DNA of 64,000 nucleotides from assembly GCF_018986735.1 (NCBI RefSeq), contig NZ_CP065521.1:2232001-2296000 (forward strand), read 5' to 3'. The stretch's first letter is position 1, and each line of letters opens with the position of its first letter. The notes beneath the pieces are model-generated. The model was not told the origin of the DNA and searched no databases. It saw nothing but the letters and a program-made list of their open reading frames with translations. Position numbers and translations under genes: made by a program. The stretch is from Schaalia sp. 19OD2882. Its GTDB lineage: Bacteria; Actinomycetota; Actinomycetes; Actinomycetales; Actinomycetaceae. Positions 8,610 through 17,508 of this stretch are shown here, piece after piece.

Positions 8610-9020
8610 ATGCCGACGATGTCCGAACTCGACCAAGCCCTTGCCACTTTGGATCCCACGCTGGAGGGCTTCTACGCCTTTGCCTTGGTCGACGAGGTGC
8701 CGGAAGGGTTGAGACCCTTCGCCGTCATCCCCGACCGGGACGAGTGGACCGTGGTCCTGGACGTGGACCAGGCGCGTGAGAAGGGCCTGCCCACCGACGA
8801 GGTCTACGCGAAGGTTTCCCTTGGCCTGACCTCGGCGCTGGCGGCGGTCGGCGTGACCGCGTCCATCGCGCAGGTCCTGTCCTCACGGTCGATCACCGCC
8901 AACTTCATCGCCTCGAACAGGACCAACCACCTCTTCGTCCAGAAGGACCGCGCCCAGGAGGCACTGTCCCTTCTCTCCGAGTTGGGTCGAAGCGCCCGCG
9001 GCTGGCTGCCGCAGGTCTGA
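8610..9020 (+). CDS. ACT-domain protein (ACT_7/CASTOR-like)
   Basis: Small protein of 136 residues. The segment VYAKVSLGLTSALAAVGVTA, followed by SSRSITANFIAS and then NHLFVQKDRAQEALSLL, resembles the paired ACT fold (ACT_7/CASTOR type). Those proteins have a fold that binds amino acids or other small effectors. There is no fused catalytic domain, so a stand-alone sensor role is inferred. The start is uncertain: ATG at 8610 or 8619 fit best, while an earlier in-frame ATG at 8571 would add a poorly conserved leader. It ends about 85 nt before the convergent flavin reductase gene. Confidence 0.7.
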   Translation: MPTMSELDQALATLDPTLEGFYAFALVDEVPEGLRPFAVIPDRDEWTVVLDVDQAREKGLPTDEVYAKVSLGLTSALAAVGVTASIAQVLSSRSITANFIASNRTNHLFVQKDRAQEALSLLSELGRSARGWLPQV

Positions 9021-9104
9021 CCTCCCGTTTCCCGCAGACACCCGCCGCGACGAGTGCGCCGAGCCGGCTGGTCCGGCCCGGCGCCTTCTCCTCGGCTCGC
9101 CCGC

Positions 9105-10367
9105 TCAGTGGCGCGCGCTGGAGCGCGCGTAGGGGCGCGGCAGCCCCGCAGGCTCGCCCAGCGCCGCACCCGCACGCATCCGCGAGCGCCACGCGAGCAT
9201 GAGCATCGGGTCGCTGAGCAGGGGCCGCCCGACCTCGACGATGTCCGCGCTGCCGTCAAGGATGATCTGTTCGGCCTGCTCCGGTGAGGTGATGAGTCCG
9301 GCGGCACTGACCGGCACGGGCGCCGTCCCGCCCGGCCCTGCGGCCGCCTCGTGCAGGGCGGCACGCACGGCCCGCGCGGCGAAGACCTGGTAGCCGGGCC
9401 CCGCGGGCACCTTCGCGTCGGCCACATTGCCGCCGGTGGAGACGTTCAGGACGTCCGCCCCGTCCCCCACCAGCAGCACGCCGAGGGCGCAGGTCTCCTC
9501 AAGGGTCCATCCCGGGCGGCCGTCACTCGGATACTCCTGCATCCAGTCGGTGGCGCTCAGACGCACGGCCAGCACCCCGTCGGGCACGGCGGCGCGCACT
9601 GCGCGCACGACCTCGCGCAGCAGACGCGTGCGGCCCTCGAAGTCGCCGCCCCACCGGTCCTCGCGCCGGTTGGAGGCGGGCGAGAGGAACTGGTGCATGA
9701 GGTACCCGTGGGCCCCGTGGATCTGGACGCCGTCGAATCCGGCTTCGACGGCGCGGCGCGCGGCGGCGGCGAAGGCCTGCGGGAGTGCGGCGACCTCGGC
9801 CTCGTCCAGGGCGCGCGGGACGTTCCATCCGGGTGCGAAGGGGAGGGCGGAGGGTGCCGGCACCTGCCAAGCACCCTCCTCGGGTCGTGCGGGACGCTCC
9901 CCCAGGTCGTACTCCATGACTGTGGAGCCCTTGCGTCCGGCGTGGACCAGCTGGACCAGGGCCAGGGCGCCGCCCGCGTGGATGGCGTCGGCCACGCGGG
10001 CAAAGGCGGGGATCTGCGAGTCGTCGTGCAGGCTCAGGCAATTCACCGAGATTCGTCCTTCGGGCACCACCCCGGTGGCCTCGACGACCACTGCGCCGAC
10101 GCCGCCCATGGCGTGTGAGCCGTAGTGGATGACGTGGAAGTCGGTGGGGCGGCCCAGGTGGCCCTCCCCCGAGCGGCGGGCGCCGATCCAGCTGGGGGCG
10201 GCCCCATCGGTGGACGGGGCCGCATCCGCCTCCGTGGACGAGGCAGGTGCCGCGCCCTGGTCAACGCCGGAAGATGCTTGATAGGTGCACATGGGAGGCA
10301 TCCACACGCGCGTGGGACTTGTCGAAGGGCCAACGGACACTGGGGTGAAGAGGCGACTGCGGCTCAT
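9105..10367 (-). CDS. NADH:flavin oxidoreductase, old yellow enzyme (YqjM-like)
   Basis: FMN-dependent ene-reductase of 420 residues with a TIM-barrel fold. The N terminus (SRLFTPVSVGPSTSPTRVWM, then PPMCTYQA) carries the active-site Cys of the thermophilic-like YqjM class. FHVIHYGSHAMGGVGAVVVE, LVQLVHAGRK, and GFDGVQIHGAHGYLMHQFLS with NRREDRWGG supply the substrate and FMN contacts. The C terminus (ADIVEVGRPLLSDPM) is the phosphate-binding end of the barrel. Between residues about 32 and 70 is an Ala/Ser/Asp-rich insertion that is absent from typical members, which run straight from CxYSA to the (D)xHxxHYG strand. The in vivo substrate is unknown. Confidence 0.9.
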   Translation of the reverse strand: MSRSRLFTPVSVGPSTSPTRVWMPPMCTYQASSGVDQGAAPASSTEADAAPSTDGAAPSWIGARRSGEGHLGRPTDFHVIHYGSHAMGGVGAVVVEATGVVPEGRISVNCLSLHDDSQIPAFARVADAIHAGGALALVQLVHAGRKGSTVMEYDLGERPARPEEGAWQVPAPSALPFAPGWNVPRALDEAEVAALPQAFAAAARRAVEAGFDGVQIHGAHGYLMHQFLSPASNRREDRWGGDFEGRTRLLREVVRAVRAAVPDGVLAVRLSATDWMQEYPSDGRPGWTLEETCALGVLLVGDGADVLNVSTGGNVADAKVPAGPGYQVFAARAVRAALHEAAAGPGGTAPVPVSAAGLITSPEQAEQIILDGSADIVEVGRPLLSDPMLMLAWRSRMRAGAALGEPAGLPRPYARSSARH

Positions 10368-10443
10368 GTGACGAGCTTATTCCTTCAGCACCACCACCTT
10401 CAGAGATCCCAGCCGGAGACTTTGCCCTCGCTAGACTTGGGGC

Positions 10444-11763
10444 ATGTCCAAGCAGCGCCCCTCGGCCGACTCCGCCATCCACAGATTGGCGGATGGAACC
10501 GTCAAACAGAGGAATCTGCTGACCGGAACCGAGGTGTGGACCGTGCCCGGGCGCGGACACCGCCCCCTGCAACCCGCCGGCGAGCAGCCGACCCCCATCG
10601 ATCACACCCGCGACGGTCACCACTGCGCCTTCTGCGAGTCCCGCTACCTGGAGACCCCGCCCGAGAAGGCCCGTCTGGTGCGCGATGCCGACGGCTCGTG
10701 GCGCGAACTCACCGGACTGCCCGCCGAGCACTTGGACGACACGGTGGCCGAATTCCGCCGCATCCCGAACCTGTTCGAGATCGTCTCCTACAACTACTGG
10801 CTCCTCAACCACGGGCACGTGCCCTCCGAGGCCGAGCACCGCCGCATGGCCCAGTACTTGGCGTCCTCGCAGGGTTATGACCACGTGTTGGGGGTGGTGC
10901 GGGCGCGCCTGCGCGCCTCCGGGATGGACCAGGCGGACTTCGCCGCACTGTCGGACTCGGACCTGCTGCGCCAGGCCAACGGGTTCTTCTCCGGCGGGCA
11001 CGACCTGATCATCGGCAGGCGCCACTTCGTCGACGGCGCCCAGGACTCCTCACAGCTGGCTTCCTCGGGCACCTTGAGCCCCGAGGAGCACCACCAGTAC
11101 ACGGCTTTCACGGCGCGTTCCATGGCCGACCTGTACGGGTTGGACCCTGCGGTGCGCTACGTGGCGACCTTCCAGAACTGGCTGAAGGCCGCCGGGGCCT
11201 CCTTCGACCACCTGCACAAGCAGCTTGTGGCCATTGACGACCATTCGGTGCAGACCCAGGCCGAGTTGGATCGTCTGCGCAAGGACCCGGACATCTACGC
11301 CGAGATCCTCAAGGTGGCGGCCACCCGGAAACTGCTGGTCGCCCAGAACGACCACGCGGTGGCAATGGCGGGCTTCGGGCACCGTTACCCGACGTTGGCG
11401 GTGTGGCCCCTGCACGCCCCGCGCAACCCGTGGGAGGTCGACGAGGAGGTCATGCGCGCCACCTCGGACCTGCTGCACGCCATGCATGCGGCGACAGGCT
11501 CCGGGGTGCCCTGCAATGAGGAGTGGTACCACCGTCCGCCTGACATGGAGGTGCCGATGCGCTGGCGGATCCTGCTCAAGTGGCGGATCTCGACGATCGC
11601 CGGCTTCGAGGGCGGGACCCGCATCTACCTGAACACCTTGGACCCGTGGGCGGTGCACCAGCGCGTGTTGGAGAGCCTGACCCGGATGCGCGAGGCGGGC
11701 GCAATCGCCCCGATGCGCCTGGGCGAGGAGTGCCGGGTCAGCCCCGACCTGTTGCGCGACTGA
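10444..11763 (+). CDS. DUF4921 protein, GalT/HIT-superfamily-like
   Basis: Cytosolic protein of 439 residues resembling the actinobacterial DUF4921 family. It has a CAFCES zinc-knuckle-like motif near residue 62 and a histidine motif SFDHLHKQ (H-x-H-x-Q, about residue 256). The latter matches the active-site triad of galactose-1-phosphate uridylyltransferase and other HIT enzymes. NYNYWLLNHGHVPSEAEHRR-like text near residue 120 and the pair EEWYHRPPDMEVPMRWRI also look GalT-like. A nucleotidyl transfer or nucleotide phosphorolysis activity is therefore plausible, but no substrate is known. The start ATG has the flavin reductase gene divergent about 75 bp upstream. Confidence 0.75.
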   Translation: MSKQRPSADSAIHRLADGTVKQRNLLTGTEVWTVPGRGHRPLQPAGEQPTPIDHTRDGHHCAFCESRYLETPPEKARLVRDADGSWRELTGLPAEHLDDTVAEFRRIPNLFEIVSYNYWLLNHGHVPSEAEHRRMAQYLASSQGYDHVLGVVRARLRASGMDQADFAALSDSDLLRQANGFFSGGHDLIIGRRHFVDGAQDSSQLASSGTLSPEEHHQYTAFTARSMADLYGLDPAVRYVATFQNWLKAAGASFDHLHKQLVAIDDHSVQTQAELDRLRKDPDIYAEILKVAATRKLLVAQNDHAVAMAGFGHRYPTLAVWPLHAPRNPWEVDEEVMRATSDLLHAMHAATGSGVPCNEEWYHRPPDMEVPMRWRILLKWRISTIAGFEGGTRIYLNTLDPWAVHQRVLESLTRMREAGAIAPMRLGEECRVSPDLLRD

Positions 11764-11819
11764 GGCTGAGGCCTGCGGGAGGAGGGCGGACCTGTCGCGC
11801 CCCGCACCACCGGGGGCGG

Positions 11820-13061
11820 TCAGGAACGCGGGAGAGCCTTCCAGGCCTCGATGAGGCCCGCCACGGTCTTCGGATCGTTCTCGCCGGCCTCCAGACCCGC
11901 CGCGTCGGCGGTGGGCGCCAGGAACCATCCTGCGGGACTCTCCGCATCGACCTGGGCCAGTGGGGCCGCCCAGCCAGTGCGGCCGATGAGGGCCTGACCG
12001 GCGTCCTGCGTGAGGGCCGTGAGGAAGGACGTGGCACCTGCGGTGTTGGAGGCCCCCTCGAGCAGGGAGGCTCGCAGGGTGCGCGCCAGGCAGGTGCCGC
12101 CGATGACGGCTGCCGTGGTCTGGGCTCCCGAGGCGTCACCGGCACGCACGAGCAGCGACTGGGTGCCGACGATGATCGGCCTGGAGCCTTCAGCGGGGAT
12201 CGAGGGGTCCTCGACGACCGGGTGAGTGCGGGAACCCGACTGGGCGGACTGGGCGCCCTCGCCCCCGTCCCCTGCGGCCAACGCCCAGTGGGTGTCGCGT
12301 GTGCGCACGTAGGCGCCACCCGTCCAGGCGTCCAGGGCGCGGTCGGCGTCTCCCTGGACGATCCTGACTCCCTTGGCGCCCAGGTCCGCGACGAAGGCGG
12401 CCGCCTCCTCCCCCTTGACCTTGGCCAGGTACTGGGCGAAGGCTCGCCCTTCGGCAAAGTGTTCCGGGTCGGGCACGGCCAGCAGTCCTGCGCGGTCGGA
12501 TTGTGCCAACTCGTCCAGGTTTGTCGGCATGGCCGCACCATTGGCGGAGAACCACGACAGGTCGGCCACTGCGCACACGTCATCGCGCCCGTAGGCCAGT
12601 GCGGCGGGGGCTCCCGCCAGCTCCGTGTCCTTCACAGGTGTCACGTCCTGGGGGGCGGTTCCGGGCAGTGCGCCGTCGGCTGCGGCAGCCAGGGTGTCAG
12701 CGTCATCCATGCCGACCATGACGTCGGCGCGCCCTCGCGCGTCGGCGGCGGAGGCCACGGCGACCGGCACGAGCGTGTACCCGGAGGCGTCCTCGAATGC
12801 GGAGACGAATGAGGCGGGCAGGGGATGGCCGAGTGGGTGTGCGACGCGCACCTGGCCCGAGCCCCTGGGCAGGGACAGGGCGGCCTCGGCGGCGCCTGAT
12901 TGTCCGGATTCGCCGGTGTCGACGCGGGCCGACTGGGCGGCGAAGGGGTCGTCGAAGGGGGAGGCGCCCTGGCCGGCTGCGGGTGTGCACCCGCCCAGGA
13001 GTGCGGCTCCAGTGGCAAGGAGCGCGATCGCTCGCACGCGAATGGTGCCGGAGGTGCGCAT
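11820..13061 (-). CDS. ABC transporter substrate-binding lipoprotein (solitary)
   Basis: Secreted lipoprotein of 413 residues. The signal peptide ends in a lipobox (LLATGAALLGGC, Cys at about residue 25) followed by a low-complexity linker. The body (VRVAHPLGHPLPASFVSAFE, DVMVGMDDADTL, PAALAYGRDDVCAVADLSWF) has the periplasmic-binding-protein type II layout of the thiamine/iron(III)/spermidine group. The GRDDVCAVADLSWF region recalls thiamine-binding ThiB-like proteins. No permease or ATPase gene lies nearby, so its transporter must be elsewhere or it is an orphan receptor. The ATG at 13061 is preceded by AAGGGA. No riboswitch was found upstream. Confidence 0.75.
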   Translation of the reverse strand: MRTSGTIRVRAIALLATGAALLGGCTPAAGQGASPFDDPFAAQSARVDTGESGQSGAAEAALSLPRGSGQVRVAHPLGHPLPASFVSAFEDASGYTLVPVAVASAADARGRADVMVGMDDADTLAAAADGALPGTAPQDVTPVKDTELAGAPAALAYGRDDVCAVADLSWFSANGAAMPTNLDELAQSDRAGLLAVPDPEHFAEGRAFAQYLAKVKGEEAAAFVADLGAKGVRIVQGDADRALDAWTGGAYVRTRDTHWALAAGDGGEGAQSAQSGSRTHPVVEDPSIPAEGSRPIIVGTQSLLVRAGDASGAQTTAAVIGGTCLARTLRASLLEGASNTAGATSFLTALTQDAGQALIGRTGWAAPLAQVDAESPAGWFLAPTADAAGLEAGENDPKTVAGLIEAWKALPRS

Positions 13062-13279
13062 GTGTTTCCCTTCGATGGACTGGGGCCAGTCTAGATTCCG
13101 TGGGCCCCTTGGAGGTGGGCCGGCCACGGCGTGCCCGCCTGAGCGGGATCCTCCCAGGACGAGGGCGGGGCGGCCACCGTGCAGAGTCTGCGACGATCCT
13201 GCGCCCAAAGGCGCTGGTGGTGCATGATGGACGCCGTGGCCCTGGGTGGCCCGGCCGACATGAGCGAAGGAGAACGATC

Positions 13280-13528
13280 GTGGACATCGGGTGGAAGATC
13301 GCCAGCACCGGCGCAGTCGCGTTGTCGGCCCTGGTCGCCGGGAAGATCGTCGAGGTCGCCTGGCGTGGCATCACGGGCACCGACGTGCCCGGCGACGATG
13401 ACGACACCGACCTCATCGCCTTGGTGGCTTTCGCCGCCGTGTCCGCGGGTGTGGTGGCCGTGGCGCAACACTATGCGCTGCGCCGGGCACGCAAGTGGTA
13501 CGGCCCGGAGCGCATCACCGCGGGCTGA
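13280..13528 (+). CDS. DUF4235 small membrane protein
   Basis: Membrane protein of 82 residues that starts at GTG 13280, with AGGAGA about 8 nt upstream. It has one helix near the N terminus (STGAVALSALVAGKIVEVAW) and a second after an acidic loop (LVAFAAVSAGVVAVAQHYAL), ending in a basic tail. Length, the G-W-K start, the DD-rich loop and the RRARKWYG end match the actinobacterial DUF4235 family, whose function is unknown. Confidence 0.8.
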   Translation: MDIGWKIASTGAVALSALVAGKIVEVAWRGITGTDVPGDDDDTDLIALVAFAAVSAGVVAVAQHYALRRARKWYGPERITAG

Positions 13529-13577
13529 ACCCGGTCCGGCCCGCCCCTGCCGGGTGCGTGCCCCTCGTCCCTCACCG

Positions 13578-13937
13578 TCACAGGAGCGGAAGGTGGGCCG
13601 ACAGGTCGGTCCGCTCGCCCGAGGCGGCCACCGCGTTGGCGGTGACGGCCTCGTCCCAGGTGAGCACGCCGGTGGCCAGTTGCAGCCATGTGTGAGGGTC
13701 GGTCTCGACCACGGCGGGCGGTGTTCCGCGGCGGTGGCTGGTACCGGTGAGGATCTGGACGGCGCCCGCAGGCGGCACACGCACTTCGACCGCACGTCCT
13801 GGATGCAGGGCGCCGATTTCTTCAAGAGTCCACCGCACGGCCGTGAAGAGCGGAGCGCGCGGGGTCTCGCGCCCCAGGCGTCTCCACTGGTCCAGGGCTG
13901 CGGCGCCCTCCTGGTCACTGACTCGTCTTCTGGCCAC
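13578..13937 (-). CDS. Sterol-carrier-like protein (SCP2 family)
   Basis: Cytosolic protein of 119 residues. It matches the short actinobacterial 'sterol carrier family protein' pattern. The N-terminal helix (ALDQWRRLGRETPRAPLFTA) is followed by the strand pair RAVEVRVPPAGAVQIL. The lipid-pocket edge VVETDPHTWLQLATGVLTWD is the most diagnostic stretch of the fold. Members bind hydrophobic ligands or act as folding partners; no ligand can be inferred. It is convergent with the DUF4235 gene. Confidence 0.7.
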   Translation of the reverse strand: MARRRVSDQEGAAALDQWRRLGRETPRAPLFTAVRWTLEEIGALHPGRAVEVRVPPAGAVQILTGTSHRRGTPPAVVETDPHTWLQLATGVLTWDEAVTANAVAASGERTDLSAHLPLL

Positions 13938-14031
13938 CGGCCCAGCGTAGGCGGGACCGGTGGCCAGGACGTGTCGAAGCCGGGGTGTGGGGCCCGGTGT
14001 GCTTGGCAGGAGTCAGCCCGCCACCGCCCGG

Positions 14032-15561
14032 TCAGTCGGCCTGCCCGTCAACCTGCACCGTGGAGCCCGCCCCGGCTTCCACTTGGCGCCGGTCGACCTC
14101 CTTGTAGAAGCAGCCGATCCCCGTGAGCGCCAGGACGGGCGCCACGATGAAGTTCGTGATCTGCAAGAACATGAAGGGAAGGTAGTCGGCGTAGGCGACA
14201 CCCAGTGTGGAGACCATGAAGATGCCGGTGGTCGTCCACGGAAGCATCGGCTCGATGAAGGTTCCGTAGTCCTCGATGGAACGCGACAGGACCTTGCGGG
14301 GAATGCGCGCCTCGTCGTACTTCGGGCCGAAGGCCGCGCCGACGATGAACGACGTCGCGTACTGGTTCGAGCTGAATCCGTTGACGAAGGCCGCGGAGAT
14401 CAGCGAGGCCAGGATCGTGCCGGGCCGCGAGCGGATCGCGTGGAAGGCCTTGCCCACCACGGTGCCCATGGCGTCGATGACGTCCAGCGCGCCGATGAAC
14501 ATGAAGACGCACAGGGTGATGAGCACCGCCGAGGCCATCGAGTACAACCCGCCGCGTGAGACGATCGCCGTGGCCTGCTCGTTCAGCGTCACACCTTGGC
14601 CCAGCATCTCCGGCTTGAAGCCGTTGACCAGCGTGTCCACGACGTTGGCGAAGGACTGGCCCTGCGCGAACAGGGCCACCAGGGCGGCGGTGAGGATCGA
14701 CAGGAAGAGGGTCGGCAGCGGGGGTTTGCGCCAGGCGGCACCGATGATGACCACGAGGATCGGCAGCAGCGGTCACACGCCGAAGGAGAAGGCTCCGGAC
14801 AGTGAGTCGGCCGTGGGGCGCGTCAGGGCGTCGACGTCCGCGTGCCCGGTGGCGGGGACCATGAATCCGGCGATGCCGTACAGGACGGCGGCCACGATGT
14901 ACGAGGGGCCCGTCGTGTTGACCATCGACCGGACGTGGTCGTAGACGGGCACACCGGCGCCCATTGCCGCCATGTTGGTCGTGTCGGACAGGGGCGAGAT
15001 CTTGTCGCCGAAGTAGGCGCCGCCGATGATGGCGGCCGCCAGCAGACCCAAGTGTGCGCCCGTGGCGGTGCCCACGGCGACGAGGACGACGCCGATGGTT
15101 CCTGCAGAGCCCCACGAGGTGCCTGTGGCCAGCGAGAACACCGATGTGATGAGGAAGGCGACCAGGTAGATCCATGCGGGGTTGACCACCAGCATGCCCC
15201 AGTAGACGAGCATCGGGATGGTGCCCGAGGCGGTCCAGGATCCGATGAGGATGCCGATGGCCATGAGCATCCAGATGGCGGCCAGGGCGGTGCGGGTGCG
15301 CTCTCCCATCTTGACGGTGATCTCGTCGAAGGTGTGGCCGAGGCTGAACAGCAACAGCCAGGTGCACAGGGCCGCCAGGGAGAAGGTGAATTCCAGCGGC
15401 CAGGACGGCAGTTTGAAGACCAGGGGGCCGATGACCATGCCCCACAGGATCAGGGCGACCAGCAGGAGGATCGGGGCCAGCGCGTGCCAGAAGCGCACGG
15501 GTCGTCTTTGACGCGCGGGGGCTTCCTGTTCGGATTCGATGACTGTTTCGGTGGTGCTCAT
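14032..15561 (-). pseudogene. nhaC: NhaC-type Na+/H+ antiporter gene with in-frame TGA
   Basis: The frame that starts at ATG 15561 (AAGGAA upstream) encodes an NhaC-family Na+/H+ antiporter. A cytosolic head is followed by helices around ALAPILLLVALILWGMVIGP, a conserved core GTSWGSAGTIGVVLVAVGTA and ISPLSDTTNMAAMGAGVPVY. It stops at a TGA (14773-14775), directly after FSFGV. The same frame then runs without a break for about 245 more residues (PLLPILVVIIGAAWRK, GGLYSMASAVLITLCVFMFI, SSNQYATSFIVGAAFG), giving about 509 codons, normal for NhaC. The TGA differs from TGG by one transition. Two separate proteins are possible but unlikely, because NhaC needs both halves. It lies downstream of a fucosidase gene with two similar stops. 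Confidence 0.75.
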
Positions 15562-15725
15562 GGGGATTCCTTCACTGCAGGGGTGTCGTGTGCGGATGTG
15601 GTGTCGGACAGGGGCGGTGAGGGGGTCTCTGAGGGAAGGCCGGGGTCGGGCTCCGGCGGGGTGACGAAGACGGGGTGACGAGGGCGGGGCAGGTGCGATC
15701 GCGCCCTCGTCGGGTGTTCACCTGC

Positions 15726-17162
15726 TCATGAGGTCTGGGCGCAGGTCAGGTCGACTCGCACGACGGCAGGGCAGCCGTCGGCGCGAGGGGCGGGAGTTTG
15801 GAGGAAGAGAATTGCCCCGCCCTCGTCCCCGGTGTTGGCGGCGCCGGCAGCGGCCGCGCCCCGCTCCGTCCGGATCCGCAGGGGCTCGCCCGAGGTCAGG
15901 TCGACGGCGCCGGTGACCCCCACGCCGGCGGGTGCCTGCAGACGCAGTCCGCGCTCCCCTGCCCCCGCCTGGGCTTCGACGAAGAGGTACAGGGTCGAGC
16001 CCGTCAGGCGGGAATCTGCCGGGCTCGGGCGAGTGAGGGTCGGGTGGACCCCTTCGGGCACGCTCCAGCCTGCGGCCACTGCGCTTGCGTGGATGCCGGG
16101 GCCGGCCACGTCCATCCACGCCCCGATCTGGAGCAGCCTTTCCTGCTGGATGACGGGGATGCGTCCGTCGGCGGTGGGGCCGACGTCCAGAAGGAAGTGC
16201 CCGCCTTTGGCCACGGTCTGGGCGATGAGGGCGGTCAGTTGGCCGGCGGTGGCGTAGTCCTCGATGTTCTCGGCGCGGTTGTAGCCGTATGAGCCGCCGA
16301 TGGCTCGCGACTCCTCCCACGGGTGGGCGCTGCCGAAGCCGTCGACGTCCTGGTATTCGGTGGAGTAGTAGTCGCCGTGAACTCCGGGCATGCCGACGTG
16401 GATGCGGTCGTTGACCACCACCTCGTCCCTGTTGCGGGCCTCGGTGTACAGTCATGTGAGCAATTCGCGGGTGCGCGTGTACTCCTCGCTGCAGTCCCAC
16501 TCGCCGCCGTCGGTGAAGATCAGGCTGGGCCGGTAGCGTTCGTTGAGTTCGCGCCACTGGGGGTGCAGGATCTGGTCGGGGTAGGCCTCGGGGTCGATGC
16601 CGAATCGGCGCGCGTCGGCCTCGGGGATGAAGTGTTCGCCGTTCATGCGCCGACTGGTGTGGGTCTCCCACTCGATGATCGAGTAGTACAGGCCCATGCG
16701 CATTCCGGCTGCGCGCACCGCGTCAGCCAGTTCGCCGACCAGGTCGCGGCATGGGCCCACGTCACCGGAGTTCCAGCCGACCTTGTGGGGGTTGTCGGTG
16801 GGCCACAGGCAGTAGCCGTCGTGGTGCTTGCTGGTCAGGACCACGTAGCGCGCTCCGGCTCGCGCAAAGAGGTTCGCCCATCGGGCCGGGTCGAAGAGTT
16901 CGGCGGTCAATGCGGGGGCGAAGTCCCGGTAGGTGGCGTCCCCGTAGTGGGCCCGGTGGAATTCGCCGTCCCAGTTGCGGTAGCGCCCGTAGACGGAGGC
17001 GTAGTACCACTCGGCGTAGGAGCCGAAGCGTTCGGGTGACAGGGAGCGCTAGGCGGGCACGGAGTAGACGCCCCAGTGGACGAAGATCCCGAAGCGGTCG
17101 CGCAGGAACCATTCGGGGCAGGGGCGTGCATCGAGTTGGCTCCACGATTGGGGTTCGCTCAT
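15726..17162 (-). pseudogene. GH29 alpha-L-fucosidase gene with two in-frame stops at conserved Trp codons
   Basis: The frame from ATG 17162 (AAGGAG upstream) to 15726 spans 479 codons and encodes a glycoside hydrolase family 29 alpha-L-fucosidase. It is interrupted by TAG at 17049-17051 and TGA at 16452-16454. The N terminus reads [14 protein letters not shown], then TAG, then RSLSPERFGSYAEWYYAS. The middle reads VLTSKHHDGYCLWPTDN. The nucleophile region is SLIFTDGGEWDCSEEYTR. ELLT is then followed by TGA and LYTEARNRDEVVVNDRI. GH29 members (for example human FUCA1, VPAW and LSWLYND) have Trp at both stop positions. No frameshift is present and the frame is otherwise intact. There is no signal peptide, so it would have been cytosolic. 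Decay, recoding or sequence error are all possible. Confidence 0.85.
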
Positions 17163-17322
17163 GGGTGCTCCTTCGAACCGGGTCCGGGGTGGTGGGCGGC
17201 GTCGTGATGAGGGCGGGGCGGGTTCTTGTCGACTGGTCGGGCCGCATGCGCGTCCCGTGGTCGGTGGCGCATGGCCACTGATTGGCCCTGGGGGCCGGGC
17301 ATCGGGTAGTCTTGGCCGCCGA

Positions 17323-17412
17323 GGTGACGTGTCCGAGCGGCCGAAGGTGCAGCACTCGAAATGCTGTGTGGTGTCAAAGCCACCCTGGGTTCGAATCCCA
17401 GCGTCACCGCCA
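17323..17412 (+). tRNA. tRNA-Ser (anticodon CGA), CCA encoded
   Basis: Ninety-nucleotide cloverleaf. The acceptor stem GGTGACG pairs with CGTCACC (17402-17408); discriminator G and CCA are encoded to 17412. The anticodon stem CAGCA/TGCTG carries loop CTCGAAA, giving anticodon CGA, which reads UCG. A long variable arm follows, as expected for a class II serine tRNA. The T arm contains GGTTCGAATCC. Confidence 0.95.
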
Positions 17413-17417
17413 AGTGG

Positions 17418-17454
17418 ATCCCGCGATGCCGACGAATTGTCGGGGTCGCGGGAT
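17418..17454 (+). terminator. Terminator hairpin after tRNA-Ser
   Basis: ATCCCGCGA (17418-17426) pairs with TCGCGGGAT (17446-17454), and an inner CCGAC/GTCGG pairing extends the stem. It starts 5 nt after the tRNA CCA end and is followed by TCTTCG. The convergent GntR gene ends about 50 nt further on. Confidence 0.75.
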
Positions 17455-17508
17455 TCTTCGTTGCGCCCGCTGTGGCGTGACAGGGCCGGCTTTCGGTTTT
17501 GCGCCCTC

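Noticed and set aside
13062-13279. TPP riboswitch upstream of the thiamine-like binding protein
   Set aside because: No CUGAGA or other conserved TPP core is present in the gap.
14773-17051. Selenocysteine or pyrrolysine as explanation for the in-frame stops
   Set aside because: The positions are conserved Trp in GH29, one stop is TAG and two are TGA, and no SECIS-like or pylT feature was seen nearby. A single exotic amino acid does not explain both codons.
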